Positions 24,053-35,035 of a DNA stretch of 64,000 nt are shown here, one piece after another. The stretch comes from Lepas anatifera. Taxonomy: Eukaryota > Arthropoda > Thecostraca > Lepadidae. The DNA lies in contig JAOTON010000337.1 in the NCBI GenBank assembly GCA_034440635.1, forward strand, positions 1,613,501 through 1,677,500. Reading direction: 5' to 3'. Each line of letters begins with the position of its first letter. Within the stretch, counting starts at the first letter, position 1. The notes under the pieces are model-generated. The model was not told the DNA's origin, ran no database searches, and worked only from the letters and a program-made list of their open reading frames with translations. The position numbers and the translations under genes were made by a program.

Positions 24053-24610
24053 AGGCCTATGGTTCCTGGATCCCCTTCCACGTTTCCCCGTCCCTGCATG
24101 CCTATCTATACCTTGCACTTCTCAGAAACTCTTGAACGTGACACCGTTTTGTATCCGTACACTTACCGAATCCAAGCGCTTCAGCTGGACTTTTCCCAAC
24201 CGGACCAGAAACTCTTCAAGTCTGTTGACTGTTCTGAGCTCATTCCTTGCCGATCCTCAAGAAATACTTCGTTTGTAAAAGCATGTAGATGTAGTTGGCA
24301 TGCGTAGAGAAGGAGGGTCTGGCTTCAACGTGCAATGGAAGGGGTCCTAAAGTGCCACCACCCTGAGATCTCGGAAACCAAGAAAGTTAGAAAAACGCCC
24401 GTTAAGGGGGGGCGGCGGTGATGGTGATCAACGTTATAGCCAAGTTTCATAGATCTATAGTCAATATCTTCAATGTCAAACAGGGTCATAAAGGTCAAAT
24501 CTGGGCCGTGTTGGAGACCTATTGGAAAATTCCAGGATTATGCGTGAAAACACGGAATTAAACCAAAAAGTGGACTTAAGTCATAAAGGGAAGGGCCCAC
24601 ACAATGTTCT
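24053..24610. other. Unassigned sequence
   Basis: It lies between MITE copy D and the second satellite-bearing element. A + frame at 24059-24307 is open, but I recognise nothing in it. Confidence 0.3.
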
Positions 24611-24769
24611 CCAAAAGGCAGTCGCGGCGGATAAAGGGGGCAAGGGGGACAGTTGCCCCCAAAATTATCAGAGGGGGCCCCTGGAAAAATACGCCATTTC
24701 AGCTTGGTTCTTTTCTGAAAGTTCATGAACGACCTGACTGAGCCCTCAACAGTTTCTCAGTTTGGGCAG

Positions 24770-25690
24770 TGTCCGAGCTTTATCTCAGGAGCCCTGAGCT
24801 TGGGCTCGGGGCTCCTCTAGCTTGGGCTCGGGGACCCTCTAGCTTAGCCTTTAGGGGCCCCCAATCTTAGCCTAAAGGGCCCCCCAGCCTGGCTCTCAGG
24901 GGGCCCAGAGCTTGGTCTAAAGGGCCCCCGAGCCTGGTATCAGGGCCCCCACTCTGTCTCAGGGGCCCCGAGCTGCTCCTCCCCCCGAGCTCCGTCTCAG
25001 GGACCCCCATGCTTTGTCAAAGGGTCCCCCAAGGCTGGTCTCAGGGCACCCAAGCTCAGGCTTAAGGGATCCCCCGAGCTCGGTCTCAGGGGCCCCGAGA
25101 ATGTCTAAGGGGCTCTGGAGCTTGTCTAAGGGGCCCTCCAAGCTTAGTCTCAGGGGGATCCCGAACGTGACCTCTTGGGGTTCCGAGATTGGTCTCAGGG
25201 CCCCCCAAGATTGGTATAAGGGGGCTTCCCAGATTGGTCTAAGGGCCCCCTGAGATTGGTCTGAAGGGACCTTTAGCTTGGTTTCAGGGGCCTCCAAGCT
25301 TGGTTTCAGAGACCGCCAAGCTTGGTCTCAGGGGCCCCCGAGCTTGGTCTCAGGGCCCCTTGAGCTTTGACTCGGGATCATTCGAGCTTGATCTCTAGGA
25401 GCCCCCCAAGCTTGGTCTCAGGGGGCCCCCGAGCTGTGTCTCAGGGCTCCGAGCTTGGTCTCAAGGGGCCTCGAGATTAGTCCAAGGGGCTCCCGAGATT
25501 GGTCTTAGGGGGCCTTGAGCTTGGTTTCAGGGGCCTCCAAGCTTTGTTTCAGAGGCCCCAAACTTGGTCTCAGGGACCCCGATCTCGGTCTCTGGGGCCG
25601 TGAGCTTGGGCTAGGGGGCCTTCGAGCTTAATCTCTAGGAGCCCCCAAGCTCCGTCTCAAGGAGCCCCAAGCTGTGTCTTAGGGTCCCGA
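24770..25690 (+). repeat. ~21-bp satellite, AGCTTGGTCTCAGGGGCCCC type
   Basis: Some 40 divergent units fill this stretch. The CTCAGGGGCCCC core resembles CTCAGGGGGCACC of the satellite at 13640-16500. The two arrays may therefore share an origin. Confidence 0.85.
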
Positions 25691-25916
25691 GCTTGGTCTT
25701 GTGTGTGCTCAAATCAGTATGCCTGTCATTTGGGTTTTTTCTGTGCCGATATAGACAGCATCAAACCGCCCCCAGTTCTCATTCTGTGGGAGACGGAATT
25801 TTCCGAGAAAAAATACTGTTATATTCGTGTTACCTACTGTTTTATTATGTAGATGGTGACGGTTTTTTTAAAGATTTGATGGGTTTTTGTTATTATAATT
25901 TTGCTAAACTCCTAAC

Positions 25917-26135
25917 GTGACGCTAGAGCTTAAAGCTTTGACGTTCAATGTCCGAGGCTTACGTGAACCTATAAAATGCAGAGCCATATTTCGACATCTA
26001 CATGTTAAATACGCTGCTTATTTTGCTGTACTGCAGGAAACATATTCCAGCTTGAAACCCGAGACCGTATGGAAAATCAAATGGGAAGGCAAAACCATTT
26101 TTTACACAGGCCAACTAAACAACAGGGAGCAATAG
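25917..26135 (+). pseudogene. LINE ORF2 endonuclease N-terminal fragment
   Basis: The frame reads LKALTFNVRGLREPIKCR and then FAVLQETYSSLK. These are the N-terminal Asn/Arg-Gly and LQET motifs of LINE APE-type endonucleases, closest in style to L1/Tx1-like elements. It stops after about 70 codons, so only the 5' fragment is present. The frame opens without an ATG. It lies inside the hAT-like element. Confidence 0.7.
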
Positions 26136-26185
26136 CCACTGTTGTACTGGTCCGAATACAACTTTTACCATTTGTGACGCTTATG

Positions 26186-26321
26186 CAGGAGCGGACACAA
26201 GATTTTGCTGGGGGAGTGGCTGAGCTTTAAAAATTGGCGAAAAAGGGGTATAGGGCGAAAAATGGCGAAAATGGGGCAAAGGAGGGGCTGAAGCCCTTTC
26301 AGCCCCCTGGATCCGCCCCTG
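26186..26321. mobile_element. 136-bp hAT-type MITE
   Basis: The termini are CAGGAGCGGACACAAG and CTGGATCCGCCCCTG (inverted, partly diverged). The element is flanked by an exact 8-bp repeat, CGCTTATG (26178-26185 and 26322-26329). It is nested in the element at 24619-26464. Confidence 0.85.
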
Positions 26322-26482
26322 CGCTTATGCCTCTGACCTCAGGCAGCAAGTCCCAACCAATCTATTGCAGTTTTTAGGGGCCTTGCTGCCGTTGGGGCCC
26401 CATCGTCAAGGGGCCCCTTGAAAAATGTTTGCCCCCCATCCGAAAAGAGCATCCGCCGCCACTGCTAAAAGGTTGAAGTTAG

Positions 26483-27158
26483 CACGCGCATTGACGGGGG
26501 CGGGTACCTGTCCCCTCGGATTTGTCGGAGAGAAAATGGAAATGGCGGTGTGCAGCGCCGCTGTACTTGACATACTTTATCTCTGATCATTTTTACAACT
26601 TTGTCCAAAATTTTAGGGTTGGGTCACCTCAGGTCAGGTGGCCAGTGCAGGTCAAGTGACCTCGACTCAAACAGGTTTAAGATAGCATAACTCAGAACAG
26701 GGTGAATTTATCCGATTGAGACTCATTTACATAATGGACCCACCGAGTGTTCCAAAATAGATTCCGGTATTCTTATATCGATGACTTAAGGTAAGGTACG
26801 AGCCATGCCTTCTCCAATGGAAAAACATGGGAAAATAGTATAAACTGACTAGCTTAGTAATGGATCGTGGTAGAGCGTTTATTTTAACGCCACTAGGTTT
26901 TTCTTGCCTTTGCTAATGATATTCATTTTGATCTCATTTGACTTTGGCCTGACCTCAGGCCAGGTCAAATCACGGTTCATAAATATATATGAATATATAT
27001 GAAAATTGATTCGGTTGTTTTCCATAGAAATCTAGATAGGCTATCTAACACCCTTTGCCGTTGTACGCTATCTAGCGTGGTTTTGATATATTAGGGGAGG
27101 GAGGCGGGTACCCGCCCTTCGTTAAAGCGAAGGTGGCTCAGACCCCCGTCAATGCGCG
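26483..27158 (-). mobile_element. AGGTCA-rich MITE copy F (inverted)
   Basis: The ends CACGCGCATTGACGGGG and CCCCCGTCAATGCGCG are inverted repeats. The left flank is TTAG rather than TTAA, and the right flank is changed. The interior runs opposite to copies A and B. Confidence 0.75.
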
Positions 27159-27389
27159 AAGTTATTCAATTTCACTCTCCTAATTCCCAATAATGGACAA
27201 TATAACTAACACAATAGCAGCCTTTGGGCGGGAAACGAGGGTATGACCTTGACAAAAGAGCTTTGACCTGAACCTTGGGCCTTGACGTTGACATTGAGTA
27301 ACCCGAACAATAAAGTCATAATATACCATATGCCATAGTAAATGATTTCATCTGACCGGAACAATAGGGTCAATGACATTGAAATGTGA

Positions 27390-27690
<301 letters not shown>

Positions 27691-28459
27691 CTCATTAGCT
27701 GATGTAGGCTGGAAGCTCTTTCACCATGGAGTTATTGAACAACTCAACAGTGACATAGAAATATATGCCGCTTAGCAACTTTAATTCTAGGGTGTCATTA
27801 CACCCGACCTTACAATATATCACCATTTATACATTTCAAAAAGAAAAATAACATGCGTTCATTACGCATCCTAACATATGCAGCCGGCTAGTATGGCTTA
27901 GATCGTATCTCGGGGAACGAAAAATACAATTGATTGCCACCATACTTTAACGCCAAAAAAAAAACGGAAAGAAAACACACTTGAGATGAAAGCTGGAGAC
28001 ATTCATTTGTATCCGTGTAGCTATTTAGTCAATATCCATGGAGCCAAAAACAACGACAAACACTGTTCGCATGTTTGGGACCCATTTTTGTAAATGAGAC
28101 AACGTTGTCATTCCATTACCGAAAAGAAAATATACAGGCAAGAGTTTTAGTGGTTACATTGTGTGTTTGGGGATGCATCGGAACATGAGCGAAGTAGTTT
28201 TTGCAGGATGCCAGTTTACTTTACCAAGAAGCGCTTTTAATCAACACCGGGTTTTCTTCATGGTTTTAATAAAGGCAGGACCCGACTCGCCAAGCGTCGC
28301 CCGGTGAGCTGGTGGCCTCATTAATCCTATCAAAATTCAATCAATCAATATGAGCTGTTTGGATGTAAATGCTCAAGTTAGGCTCATCTGTGCTCGTTCG
28401 AACATTACTTGGAAACATTTTGTAAATATATTGCACGCCTGCAGGTGAAGAAAATCACA
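27691..28459. other. 5' flank of the SLC7-like gene
   Basis: No gene here. CTGCAG ending at 28444, 15 nt before the ATG, could be the acceptor of a 5' UTR intron. An in-frame TAG at 28379-28381 closes the upstream frame. No clear TATA box is seen. Confidence 0.35.
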
Positions 28460-29995
28460 ATGGATAACAAGACGTTCTCAGAGGACGAAGATGTCACACA
28501 ACAAGCAATCAATTATACACCATCGCAAGTGAGGGACGACGTTGCTCCGAATGATGACAACATCAGGAAAAATGAAGCTCCAGGTCTTCCCCGTGTCTTT
28601 GGCCTCTTCAACGGCGCATGTATAATCATTGGTACAATGATTGGGTCTGGCATCTTTGTATCTCCCAAAGGTATTTTGGAGGGTTCTGGTTCCGTGGGTT
28701 TGACGCTCTGTATGTGGGTCGTCTGCGGCGTTTACGCCACGATCAGTGCAGTTTGCTATATCGAACTGGGACTGGTTGTAACAACATCGGGAGGTGAATA
28801 TGAGATCTTGGCGCGCGGCTTTGGACCATTGCATGCCTTCTTCGGACCTCTTCCTGCGTTTCTAATGTCATGGATGGGTAGTTTCTTCCGGGGTGTAGCC
28901 TCCTCCGGCGTGACATATCTGGCTTGCGCAAAGTACTCAATCCAGCCATTTTACGCTGACGAAGAAGTGCCACCACTCGCGGTCCCTGCTTTGGCTCTCG
29001 GATATTTATGGTTAATTACCCTCATCAACTGTTATAGCACACGACTGGGAGCAGGAATGCAGAGTACCATGACGGTAGTCAAGCTTATTCCCCTGGCTAT
29101 CATAATGGTGTCTGGAATGTACTTGTTATCGCAAGGAAACGACCAGCATTTGTCCACTGGCTTCACGAACAGCACAGAGTCACCTGCCGACATCGTCAAC
29201 GCCTTCTTCAGCGGCCTCTGGGCATACAATGGCTACACTGCTCTCAACACCGTCATTGGGGAGACTAAGGACCCTGCCCGAACCCTGCCGCTGGCTATCG
29301 GCATTGCGCTGCCTCTTGTCGCGGTTGTTTACGTTGTTACTAACGTTGCTTACCTGACAGTATTGTCGCCGGAGGAGCTGCTGGCCTCGCCCGCGGTGGC
29401 TTCTTCCTTCGCTGAGAAAGTGCTGGGACCAGCCTCCTTTCTGGTGCCTTTGGGTGTGGTGATATCCGTGTACGGATGCGCGACCGCCAGCTCAATTACC
29501 GGGGCGCGGGGCACGTGGGCCGCATCGCGACGCGGCCACTTGCCAGAGTTCCTCAGCTATATCCATTCCAGCCGCCGGACCTTAGTGCCAGCGTTGCTGT
29601 TTCGCGCTCTCCTGTCGTCGGTGTGCATCTGCGCTGCAGAGCTTCGTGGCCTTTTGCGGCTGATTGGTTTTGTCGACACTATATTTGACGGTTTAGTGCT
29701 GGTGTCTCTGATCATTTTACGCCGCACGGAACCTGACACCCCGAGGCCATTTCGTGTACCGATTGTGATCCCGTACGCACTGCTGGTAGTGATTTCTTTC
29801 CTGGTAGTGTGGCCTTTAATCGAGTCCCCTCAGCTGGGGTATTTGGTCGCCGTTGGGTTTTTGGCCTTCGGTGTGGTTGTGTATACGCTGTTTGTGTTTT
29901 ATAAGTGGAGGCCTTTCCAGTGCTGTATGTCTGGTATAAATCACTTTACGCAAAAAACGTGTAATATGATACCCTCGGCTACGCTTAGTGACTGA
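28460..29995 (+). CDS. SLC7/LAT-family amino-acid transporter (intronless)
   Basis: It encodes 511 residues in one open frame. ATG 28460 has a purine at -3 and is the first ATG after the upstream in-frame stop. The family consists of 12-TM APC-fold exchangers, usually paired with an SLC3 heavy chain. Seen here: a hydrophilic N-terminus (1-45), TM1 with GSGIF (62-66) in the context GTMIGSGIFVSPKG, about 12 hydrophobic segments, SGLWAYNGYTALN (251-263, TM6 region), ETKDPARTLPLAI (268-280) and SRRGHLPEFLSYIH (356-369). NST (237-239) is a possible glycosylation site. The extracellular loop after TM3 (162-172, PFYADEEVPPL) has no Cys where LAT proteins usually carry the heavy-chain-linking one. 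The lack of introns suggests an old retrocopy or lineage-specific intron loss. The exact paralogue and substrate are not determinable. Confidence 0.9.
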   Translation: MDNKTFSEDEDVTQQAINYTPSQVRDDVAPNDDNIRKNEAPGLPRVFGLFNGACIIIGTMIGSGIFVSPKGILEGSGSVGLTLCMWVVCGVYATISAVCYIELGLVVTTSGGEYEILARGFGPLHAFFGPLPAFLMSWMGSFFRGVASSGVTYLACAKYSIQPFYADEEVPPLAVPALALGYLWLITLINCYSTRLGAGMQSTMTVVKLIPLAIIMVSGMYLLSQGNDQHLSTGFTNSTESPADIVNAFFSGLWAYNGYTALNTVIGETKDPARTLPLAIGIALPLVAVVYVVTNVAYLTVLSPEELLASPAVASSFAEKVLGPASFLVPLGVVISVYGCATASSITGARGTWAASRRGHLPEFLSYIHSSRRTLVPALLFRALLSSVCICAAELRGLLRLIGFVDTIFDGLVLVSLIILRRTEPDTPRPFRVPIVIPYALLVVISFLVVWPLIESPQLGYLVAVGFLAFGVVVYTLFVFYKWRPFQCCMSGINHFTQKTCNMIPSATLSD

Positions 29996-30365
29996 AACTG
30001 TCCCTTGGTTTCTGTTTGAAGGCAGCGCTCTCCACAAACTCAGGACACCGATTCCTAACGCTATCGATTCGACCCGTCCTGCCAACTGGCATCCTGCGAT
30101 GTTTATACCAGCAATGGCGAAAATCAAGTTATGCATTGTGCGTGGGCTGCTGAATGAATAGTTTGCTGACAACTTTACCTAACTAGAGACGCGACATAGG
30201 TATCGATGAAAACATTCTTCGAAGATCGTGCTTTCACTTTTTGGAGACCGGGTGTCTATGGAGTTCTGGTGACTTTTCCATAATATTTCAGCTCAGCCTC
30301 TCAAAATTGTTTTACGTAATTGACCGGGAACACTTCCAGATAAATTTAAGCTGTATAGTATCTAT
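29996..30365. other. 3' flank of the SLC7-like gene
   Basis: No canonical AATAAA within about 350 nt of the stop and no A-rich tail. It gives no direct evidence of recent retroposition. No gene seen. Confidence 0.35.
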
Positions 30366-30568
30366 CATAGTCAGATCCAGGGATTTCCGATGGGGGAGCC
30401 ATCTGGACCAAGGGGTGCTAATTTGCTTAGTAAAACCTATCAGGTGGGCGCCAAATCCTATCGTAGGGCGCCACCGACCTTTCAGAGAGGGGGGCTGACC
30501 ATTTCAGAGGGCACCGTGGCTCAATGGAGAAGCAAGTGTCTCCCCCTTGCCTCCTGTTTCCGCCTATG
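30366..30568. mobile_element. Degenerate hAT MITE of the GGCGCC type
   Basis: It starts CATAGTCAGATCCAGGG and ends TTTCCGCCTATG. It contains CTATCAGGTGGGCGCCAAAT, the inverse of a block in 22194-22465. No target duplication is recognisable. Confidence 0.65.
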
Positions 30569-30818
30569 GTGTAGACAGGCAATTTTTCGAGGATGTGTGG
30601 CGTAATTGCACCCAACAAGTAAAGGTTAGGACCAAAAGGGACCCAACGATTTTGCAAGAACCATTACGAAACTCGAATTTTCAATGCTTGTTAACCCTGT
30701 TCCTGTCAGGACCATTCTGCGCAGCCCTCGTGTTTTTTTGGGATATCTCCAAAACCAATCACGATACTGGAAATTTCCTGCATTGTTCTAGAACTAAATT
30801 GGGCTAAATGCCCTTTAA

Positions 30819-31267
30819 AGGGAATGTGGCACCCTCATAACGTGATTTTAACTGAGATAGCCAAGTTGTACAGCAAGTCAGAAAAGCCGGTACTCCATAT
30901 ATAATTTGTCTTGGAACTCGATATTTCCGTAGAAAAAAGCTTAAACCTACCTGACACCAGCCCCCTCATCACCCCCTGCCGGGCGGCCATTGTTGTGAGC
31001 TGCTGGTGTGACGACATTTGCTGGCGTCACGATGAGCATCAGCCAATCGAAGCCCTTGAAGCTTTTCAAGTATGGTAGTGGTTGCCAGATCGTGACATCA
31101 TCCACAGGCAGATATTTATTTCTTTTTCTAGAGGAGTATTTTAACAATCAAAATATTGAGCTTATTGTACATTTTTCAGAGAAATCATGTGTGGTTTCAT
31201 TATTTTCGGCTAAAAGTACGCCTAATTGCACTAAATTCCAGGATTCGATCAGGGTGCCACATTCCCT
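30819..31267. mobile_element. MITE of the AGGGAATGTGG family, copy 2
   Basis: Inverted ends AGGGAATGTGGCACCCT are flanked by perfect TTAA on both sides (30815-30818 and 31268-31271). It is 449 bp and non-coding. It shares internal blocks with 21305-21790. Confidence 0.9.
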
Positions 31268-31271
31268 TTAA

Positions 31272-31859
31272 GTGTTGAATAATATACTTCCCGGGAGGAC
31301 CTGTGGTTCGGTATTTAGAGAATAAATATATTTTTCGGAAACCGAGTATTATCGAGTATCGTGCATTTCCGTTCAACAAAGCCGCCTGGAACAATATTGA
31401 GAGCAGTTAGGGTATCTGAATGTTATGAACAATATGCCAAGGCGAAAGTTTAGTTATATTATCATAAAAGTTGTCACAGAGTTACAATAAATGGGACAAG
31501 CATATTGGCATGCATTTGGTTCCATGAACAAAGAGAGAGAAATCCATCCATAGACGGATCAACAGATCACTCAGAATCCCTAAGTTTGGCATGGGCGGCC
31601 AAAGGTTGGGCAATATTGAATCAATAGCCGAAGTACATATTTAAATGCCTGATAAACAGTGGTGAAATGCATTTTCCTCGATTATTTTGCTCTCCTGATC
31701 TTGCTTTGACATTATACCAATTGTCTCTATATAAAAACGTCTCGTATGATACCACCAACTATGTTGGAAAAAGTTGTGCTCAGCAAGAGTCAGTATGCAG
31801 CCCAGCAAGCAATGTTTCGTTGTAATGATCATGACCATCTGGTACAGTCTGAGCACCTG
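31272..31859. other. No gene recognised
   Basis: A+T-rich sequence with only short frames. Confidence 0.3.
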
Positions 31860-31867
31860 CACCAATT

Positions 31868-32014
31868 CAGGCGCGGACGCAGGAGCGCCATGGGGGGGGA
31901 ACTCTGGAGAAATCGTAAATAATAGTGTTTTTAAGCAAATCGGCCCAAATTTCGACATTTGGGGGTCAATGATCCTTTACCCCCTCCCCCTTCTCCCCTC
32001 TGCGTCCGCCAGTG
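31868..32014. mobile_element. 147-bp hAT-type MITE
   Basis: The ends CAGGCGCGGACGCAGGAG and CTCTGCGTCCGCCAGTG are imperfect inverted repeats. The flanks CACCAATT (31860-31867) and CACCAATC (32015-32022) match at seven of eight positions. Confidence 0.8.
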
Positions 32015-32022
32015 CACCAATC

Positions 32023-33479
32023 CAGATGTGAACAAATGCTGGAATGCGAGACTATCATAAGCTGAAACATGTACCTTTTGTGTGACTAGTTTTAGGCGTA
32101 GCCGGACCACTGTCCTGAAAGATGAAGCGTAGTGGAGTGTATGTATGTACATGGATTGTGGAGCTGTTTTCTCTTTTTGGTGCGAGTTTTGGCGTGCATA
32201 ATTCCTTCTTCCAATGCTGCCTGTTTTACTTATCGTTCCTGTTTTGTAACTTCGTCGAGAGGCGCTGTGCACTTCAATCTTAATACTGCATGTCCTTTTT
32301 TACTTGCCGTGCTTACCCTTTTGGAAACCGATAAAATCGAAGTTCGGTTTGTTCGGCTTGTTAAAGCCGCATGACGAAATACATGGAGTGAAGCGGATGG
32401 AGATTTCTCATGAGGCTCTATTCTGGCCGCTCGGCGGGTCTCGTCGTGGTCTGCTGTTGGCATTATCTGTCCGTCCTGAGAATTGATGCCAGAGCTCTGC
32501 AATTTTGTAGGGTGTTTTGTATATGGAGTGATGTGTCGTGGAGCGTCTTGTGGTTTCTGAATCTGTGAAGTTCATTCTGCATATGTAAAATCTGACCGAG
32601 ATCTTAAAAGTCTCGAAATAAGGTCAGGAATCCGAAAAATATATGTATCGTCTTGTTTATTTGAGGAAGACCAGCAACAGGACAAAGCCGCAGTAACACC
32701 TCAAATAGCCATTACGATACAGCATGATAAATTAGACACCATAAGATACACTTTTAAAAGAGAGAATTCGAGGCAACTAGAACATATAATGGGTCAGTGG
32801 AAGTATAGTTGTGAATAAACATTGCACTGTGCCAATGATGAGTGGTACCGGTCGCAGCCTAAATTCAATACCCCAGGATCTCACAGGGAGCTCTTTAACA
32901 AAAACTCGTACCTGGGCCCTAAATTGGGCGTGACTGCAACTAATTGGGTCGGCTTGGGGCATGCAACAACAAACGCGTTGAAAGTGCTAGGCGCCCGACA
33001 AAATGATCGGCGCTGTACCACGTTGATCCTGCCAAATGGGACATGCAGCAGGGTACCGGTCAGAGCACGAGTGCGTCCAAGCGGTACATGCAGTGGGAAG
33101 CTCCCCAGCAGTAAGGCTGCAATTCTAGCTGAAGCAAGATTATGAATGAACATAATATCGTATTGCTGTCTACAAATGGCCAGGCCTCGACTAAGAAATC
33201 TAAAACCTAACGCGAGGAGTTACTTGTATGTATTGGCGAGGACTCTGTTGGAACGCACTCCAGCAAAAATATAAAATACATAGAAATCCATAGCCACGAA
33301 CATCACCTTGGTACCTTTTTATCATCAGGCCGTTAAACGCAGCAGTATGGATATCGATAACAAAAAACACGTGGCTTTGACAAATTTCTTGAACGCAAAA
33401 AGAAACATCTCTAAATGAAATGTCGCCTTTCAATCCATCAATTGTCGGTGCCTTTTTAACCCTCGCTCTTACAGAAGGA
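32023..33479. other. No gene recognised
   Basis: Only short frames. The upstream part of the decayed LINE at 33480 may extend into the right edge. Confidence 0.3.
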
Positions 33480-35035
33480 GGATTGAAAAGTTGTTTTCGG
33501 TTAGACTGACGACTGTACTGATTCACTAAGCACTGCAACGACGGCGTAGAGATTGCAGATGATAAGGAAACGGCTAATCTCCTGAAGCGCACGTTTGCAT
33601 TTACCGCACCTGAAGAAGATTATATGCCGAACTCACCTCACTATGACGTATGTAGGTACCTGTACTAGACCAGATGGTATGTGATGTGAATGTGGTGCTG
33701 GCAATATTGGACAACGTTTCAACCCATAAGGCGTGTGGTCTGGATGGAATAAGGGCGCGCGCATAATGCACGAATGTAGTGATGTTCTATCTGTACCCTT
33801 TTGCAAAGGCCTGTTCACTGTCCCTATCGCAATGATCTTTCCAAAAATATGGAAGGAGTCCAAAAAAGTACCACTTTTTAAAAAAATGCTATCCGAAGTA
33901 CACAAATTACTGCAGGTCAGTTTCATGGACCCCTTTTCGTGGGAAGATTCTGGAACGCGTGCTTAGATGCGCCTGCTGGAATACGTTAGACCAGTTTTAT
34001 TTCTGGATGTCCGTGTGCGGCAAACCTGGCCTCACTGTTGAGCACGGCCTGGGACTCGATCTCACGCGGCTGTCAGACCGATCGCATCTAAACCGACTAC
34101 ACTGCGGTCTTCCAAAGCGTAAACCATTCTCTTTTAGCTCACAAACTTGACAATTTGTTTAATATTTCTGGCCCAGCTCTGATCTGGTTCTCCTCGTATT
34201 TACAAAACAGACATCAGCGAGTCCTTGTTAACGGAAAGTGCGCAGAGTGCACCTCGGCCCCAGTCAAGTGAGGCTGGGATAACCTCGGGCACACCAGAAG
34301 GTGGACCGCTCTATCTGCTTCTATTTGCTATGTGTGTGAGCGAATCACCGGCTGAGATACCCTCCTCCCAGTGCCTCGTGTTCGCCGATGATATATATTT
34401 TTTATAAATTTTGCCCATGTTGTTCCCAGCACGGCTGTTGGAGTCGGAGTCTCACCCAAATCCTCAAGAGACTTGTCACGGAGACCCCGACCCCACCACC
34501 CGAAAGAGTAACTCCCACAAAGGGTTAATTTAGAAGTCAAAGTTAAACGTGCCACAAAGCACAGGGACGGCTGGCCCGCTCAGATCACCCTCTCACCAGT
34601 CAGTTGCCAGCCGACCTACGTTGGGTAAACTATTGAGCACCGGAGCGTCTCGGGAACCGCTCCCAAGCCTGGACCTGCGCTGTCACTGCATGTTTCTGAG
34701 CAGCGGGCCGGAGTCCAACGCTTTACCAACTGAGCTACCGGGGCGGCTTAAGATCTATCGTCAGGTCACCTGCGAAGCCGATGCAGCTAGGCTTCAAGAT
34801 GATGTTGAAAGAGTGCTTCGTTGGTCCAAAGTCTGACACTTAAATTCAAACCCGGACATTTCTACATGAGACTGAAGAAAACAAACCAATCATCAAAACA
34901 TATGCTGTCCAAGGCATAGCGTTGGAGCATAGCACTGGTTCTTACCGTGACAGTCGAAAGTATCGGGGATTTGGACGTCATTCTATGCAAAACTCACGTT
35001 CGGTCATCAAGTCGAAAAAATGTTGAAAGGAAACC
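33480..35035 (+). pseudogene. Decayed LINE reverse transcriptase, split by a SINE
   Basis: Fragments in order across several frames are: DGVEIADDKETANLLKRTFA (about 33540), a KACGLDGI/ARIMHECSDVLS block (about 33730), IFPKIWKESK and VPLFKK (about 33840), ISGPALIWFSSYLQNRHQRV (about 34170), a GTPEGGPLYLLLF block and CLVFADD (34372-34392), then KIYRQVTCEADAARLQDDVE after the SINE. These follow the usual order of a non-LTR RT palm domain, in CR1/Jockey-like style. Several frameshifts and stops make it non-functional. Confidence 0.75.
34393..34747 (-). mobile_element. tRNA-derived SINE inserted at the RT FADD motif
   Basis: Read on the - strand the 5' end is CCGCCCCGGTAGCTCAGTTGG and continues like a tRNA head. 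Box A TAGCTCAGTTGG is at 34737-34726. A box-B-like GGTTCCCGAG lies at about 34658-34649. The A+T-rich tail lies towards 34393. Removing it rejoins the RT frame FADD to KIYRQ. No clean target duplication is seen, and the element is too long and irregular for a functional tRNA. Confidence 0.75.

Larger units (their letters stand above)
24619..26464. mobile_element. Second satellite-bearing hAT-like element
   Basis: The left end CAGTCGCGGCGGAT and right end ATCCGCCGCCACTG are inverted repeats with one mismatch. The 8-bp flanks CCAAAAGG (24611-24618) and CTAAAAGG (26465-26472) match at seven of eight positions. It contains a ~21-bp satellite (24770-25690), a LINE endonuclease fragment (25917-26135) and a nested 136-bp MITE. 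No transposase is seen. Confidence 0.75.

Noticed and set aside
34600..34747. A functional tRNA gene on the - strand
   Set aside because: Box A is good, but boxes A and B are too far apart, no cloverleaf or acceptor stem forms, and the unit continues for hundreds of bases. It is a tRNA-derived SINE.
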